From an uncultured bacterium (GTDB taxonomy: Bacteria > Actinomycetota > Coriobacteriia > Coriobacteriales > Coriobacteriaceae), in assembly GCA_905214465.1 (NCBI GenBank), contig CAJMMD010000007.1, positions 16,385 to 80,384 on the forward strand: DNA of 64,000 nt, read 5' to 3'. A program made the position numbers and the translations under genes. Numbering within the stretch: the stretch's first letter is position 1; each line of letters starts with the position of its first letter. The notes beneath the pieces are model-generated. The model did no database searches. It had not been told where the DNA came from and worked only from the letters and a program-made list of their open reading frames with translations. Positions 62,443 through 64,000 of the stretch are shown piece after piece.

Positions 62443-63105
62443 TCAGAGCTGCCACTTGTACCCCATCCCCCAGACGGTCGCGATCGGATCGGCGCCGGCC
62501 TCGGAGAGCTTCCTCCGGGCGCGGCTGACCTGCATGGATATGGCCGCGTCGTCGGCGTCGCTCTCCCAGCCGAGCACCGCCTCGCGTATCTGCGCGCGGC
62601 TCATGACCTGCCCGGGGTGGCGCGCGAGGTACTCGCAGATGGCGTACTCGGTGGGCGTGAGCGGCACGGTCTCGCCGCCCACGGCGAGGTCGCGCGCCCC
62701 GAGGTCGATCCGCACCTCCCCGAAGGAGAGGGCGTGCGAGCGCGGCCGGCGCTCACGGCGTAGATGGGCCGCGACCTTGGCGCGCAGCTCCGCGGCACCG
62801 AAGGGCTTGCGGACGTAGTCGTCGGCGCCCAGGCCGTAGCCGGCCACGGCATCCTCCTCGGCCACGCGCGCGGTCAGGAAGACGATGGGCCCGTCGAAGT
62901 CCGGGCGGATCTGCCGCACGAGCTCGAAGCCGTCGAGCCCCGGCATCATGACGTCGCAGAGCACGAGGTCGAAGCGCGAGAGGTCCATCCCCGGGACCGC
63001 CGTCGGGTCCGCCGCCCTGACGACCTCATGGCCGTCGCGGCCGAGGACGCGCGCGAGCGCGTCGAGGATCGCCCGCTCATCATCCACTGCCAGTATCCTC
63101 GCCAT
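62443..63105 (-). CDS. OmpR-family response regulator
   Basis: A 220-residue regulator. Receiver domain: acidic pair DDE near residue 7, phosphoacceptor Asp in DLVLCDVMMPGLDGFEL, and conserved Lys in DDYVRKPFGAAEL. The C-terminal OmpR winged helix reads LTPTEYAICEYLARHPGQVMSRAQI and ISMQVSRARRKL. It is transcribed with the histidine kinase (gap of 26 nt) and likely controls the ABC transporter genes upstream. Confidence 0.92.
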   Translation of the reverse strand: MARILAVDDERAILDALARVLGRDGHEVVRAADPTAVPGMDLSRFDLVLCDVMMPGLDGFELVRQIRPDFDGPIVFLTARVAEEDAVAGYGLGADDYVRKPFGAAELRAKVAAHLRRERRPRSHALSFGEVRIDLGARDLAVGGETVPLTPTEYAICEYLARHPGQVMSRAQIREAVLGWESDADDAAISMQVSRARRKLSEAGADPIATVWGMGYKWQL

Positions 63106-63150
63106 GTTCGACCTCCTGAAACTCCCGTCGGAATTGTACTAGCGCCGCGC

Positions 63151-63552
63151 TCAGCGGTCCAGAGTCCTGCGCGCAGCCGCGGGTGCCTCGGCCGCGTCGC
63201 ACGCACGGTGGCGCACGCCCGAGCCGCCGCGCGCCTCAATCTCGAGCCAGCCCTCGCCGTCCGACTCCCGCCCGAAGAAGATGAGCTGGAGCTCTCGGAC
63301 ATTGCCCCTGTCGTCCGCAGCGTCCACCAGGTAGACATAGTTTGTCCCCGCCCCGGTGGCGTCGGCGTAGGAGCTCGCGTGGCTGCCGGGCTCGGGCGCG
63401 GGCGCCCACATGGCGATCTCAGGGTTGGGCAGCACGCGTTCGGCGATCGAGCGCAGCGCCGACCCCCAGCCGGCGTCGAGCAGGGCATTCCCGCCCAGGA
63501 CGAGCGCTGCGGAGAGGAGGGCGAGCACGGCGGCGAGCGGCCTCCTACGCAT
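63151..63552 (-). CDS. Small exported YxeA/DUF1093-like protein
   Basis: A 133-residue protein with an N-terminal signal or membrane anchor (AAVLALLSAALVLGGNALL). The soluble part TNYVYLVDAADDRGNVRELQLIFFG is like the beta-core of YxeA (DUF1093) proteins, and the C-terminal A..ARRTLDR matches weakly. Such proteins accompany lantibiotic/bacitracin-type ABC transporter and two-component operons. It overlaps the permease gene by 8 nt. Assignment is tentative. Confidence 0.5.
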   Translation of the reverse strand: MRRRPLAAVLALLSAALVLGGNALLDAGWGSALRSIAERVLPNPEIAMWAPAPEPGSHASSYADATGAGTNYVYLVDAADDRGNVRELQLIFFGRESDGEGWLEIEARGGSGVRHRACDAAEAPAAARRTLDR

Positions 63553-64000
63553 CTGCCCTCCCGTCCTCGAAGCGGCAGAACCAGGCCAGAAGGACGGCGG
63601 CGGCTGCCAGGGCGAGCACGAGGCCAGCGAGCGCAGTCGTGAGGAGTGGGCCCGCCGCGCGTGCGGCGTCGATGAAGACCTCCACCCCGAGCGACCCCAG
63701 GCGCACGGGCCAGGCGAGCGGCACCCAGCTCAGGGGCGTCGCCAGGGCACCGGTGAGCTCGCCGGTCATGAGGCCGTGCGCAAGTCCGCCCACTGAGAAG
63801 AACGCGAGGAGCATCCCCGCCGCGCCAGCGCCGATGACGGCGTTGCGGCCGAGGCGCAGGGACACGCCGAGCCCCAGCGCGTAGAGGGGCAGGCTGCCCA
63901 GCACGATGCCCGCCCAGGCGGCCGCAAGCGGAGCGGGCCCGAGCGGCAGGCGCCCGGCGACGGCGAGCACGGCCCCGAACACGCCGAGCGCCACGGCCAG
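63545..64000 (-). CDS. ABC-2 permease, lantibiotic immunity (MutG/SpaG)-like, N-terminus outside window
   Basis: The frame is open to the window edge (reading LAVALGVFGAVLAVAG), so only the C-terminal ~150 residues are seen. Four hydrophobic helices are visible (LAAAWAGIVLGSLPLYALGL, AGAAGMLLAFFSVGGLAHGL, LLTTALAGLVLALAAAAVLLAWF and the first at the edge). The WVPLAWPVRLGS segment between helices is typical of immunity-type permeases that export or expel lantibiotics. The 5' part and the ATPase gene would lie upstream. Confidence 0.65.
   Translation of the reverse strand: MAVALGVFGAVLAVAGRLPLGPAPLAAAWAGIVLGSLPLYALGLGVSLRLGRNAVIGAGAAGMLLAFFSVGGLAHGLMTGELTGALATPLSWVPLAWPVRLGSLGVEVFIDAARAAGPLLTTALAGLVLALAAAAVLLAWFCRFEDGRADA

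Overview
The window looks like a chromosomal segment of a Coriobacteriia member, most likely a Collinsella-type gut actinobacterium. The evidence is the moderately high GC, the clustered glycogen genes (glgB-glgP-glgC-glgD-glgA) with lysine/alanine-rich tails, a LoaP-type NusG paralogue heading a polysaccharide locus, and the housekeeping order scpA-scpB-rluB-cmk-plsC-ispH-DUF512-der-plsY-gpsA. The genus is inferred from gene content only. No rRNA, CRISPR array, intact insertion sequence or prophage was seen.

Region 1 (1-15.9 kb). The 3' part of an rsmB-like methyltransferase gene and an FmdB zinc ribbon gene precede a minus-strand glycogen/maltodextrin block. In order of transcription it is glgB, glgP, glgC, glgD, glgA and a GH13-GH77 fusion. 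Together they make ADP-glucose, polymerise and branch it, and break it down by phosphorolysis, amylolysis and glucan transfer. TGGTAAAAC half-sites upstream of the fusion gene and in the glgB/HAD divergent interval suggest a shared regulator not encoded here. A HAD hydrolase and a thiamine pyrophosphokinase follow on the plus strand.

Region 2 (16.5-43 kb) is accessory DNA. A HEPN-like gene and a small acidic partner are bracketed by a 23-bp repeat. Then come tRNA-Ala, a long structured leader, loaP, and a 14.5-kb capsule/exopolysaccharide operon: initiating phosphoglycosyl transferase, CpsF-type glycosyltransferase, capE-capF-capG for UDP-N-acetyl-L-fucosamine, two GT4 enzymes, an acyltransferase with a G9 tract, a Wzy-like polymerase, a pyruvyl transferase-like protein, a MenD-like ThDP enzyme coupled to an SDR, and a Wzx-like flippase. 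An LPXTG surface protein and a group of unknown genes follow. The most interesting of these is a dCTP-deaminase-like domain lacking the expected catalytic glutamate and fused to three membrane helices. There are also a frameshifted DUF3825 gene, tRNA-Val and a nuclease-like protein. A second tRNA-Ala, identical to the first over 78 bp, closes the region.

Region 3 (43.2-60.4 kb) is dense plus-strand housekeeping: ABC-F ATPase, M50 protease, ScpAB, RluB, Cmk, PlsC, IspH, DUF512, Der, PlsY, GpsA, Rpe, cysteine desulfurase, Nif3, a coiled-coil zinc ribbon protein, CoaBC and tRNA-Pro.

Region 4 (60.5-64 kb) is very GC-rich and on the minus strand. It carries a two-component system, a small YxeA-like exported protein and an ABC-2 permease cut by the window edge, resembling lantibiotic-immunity operons.
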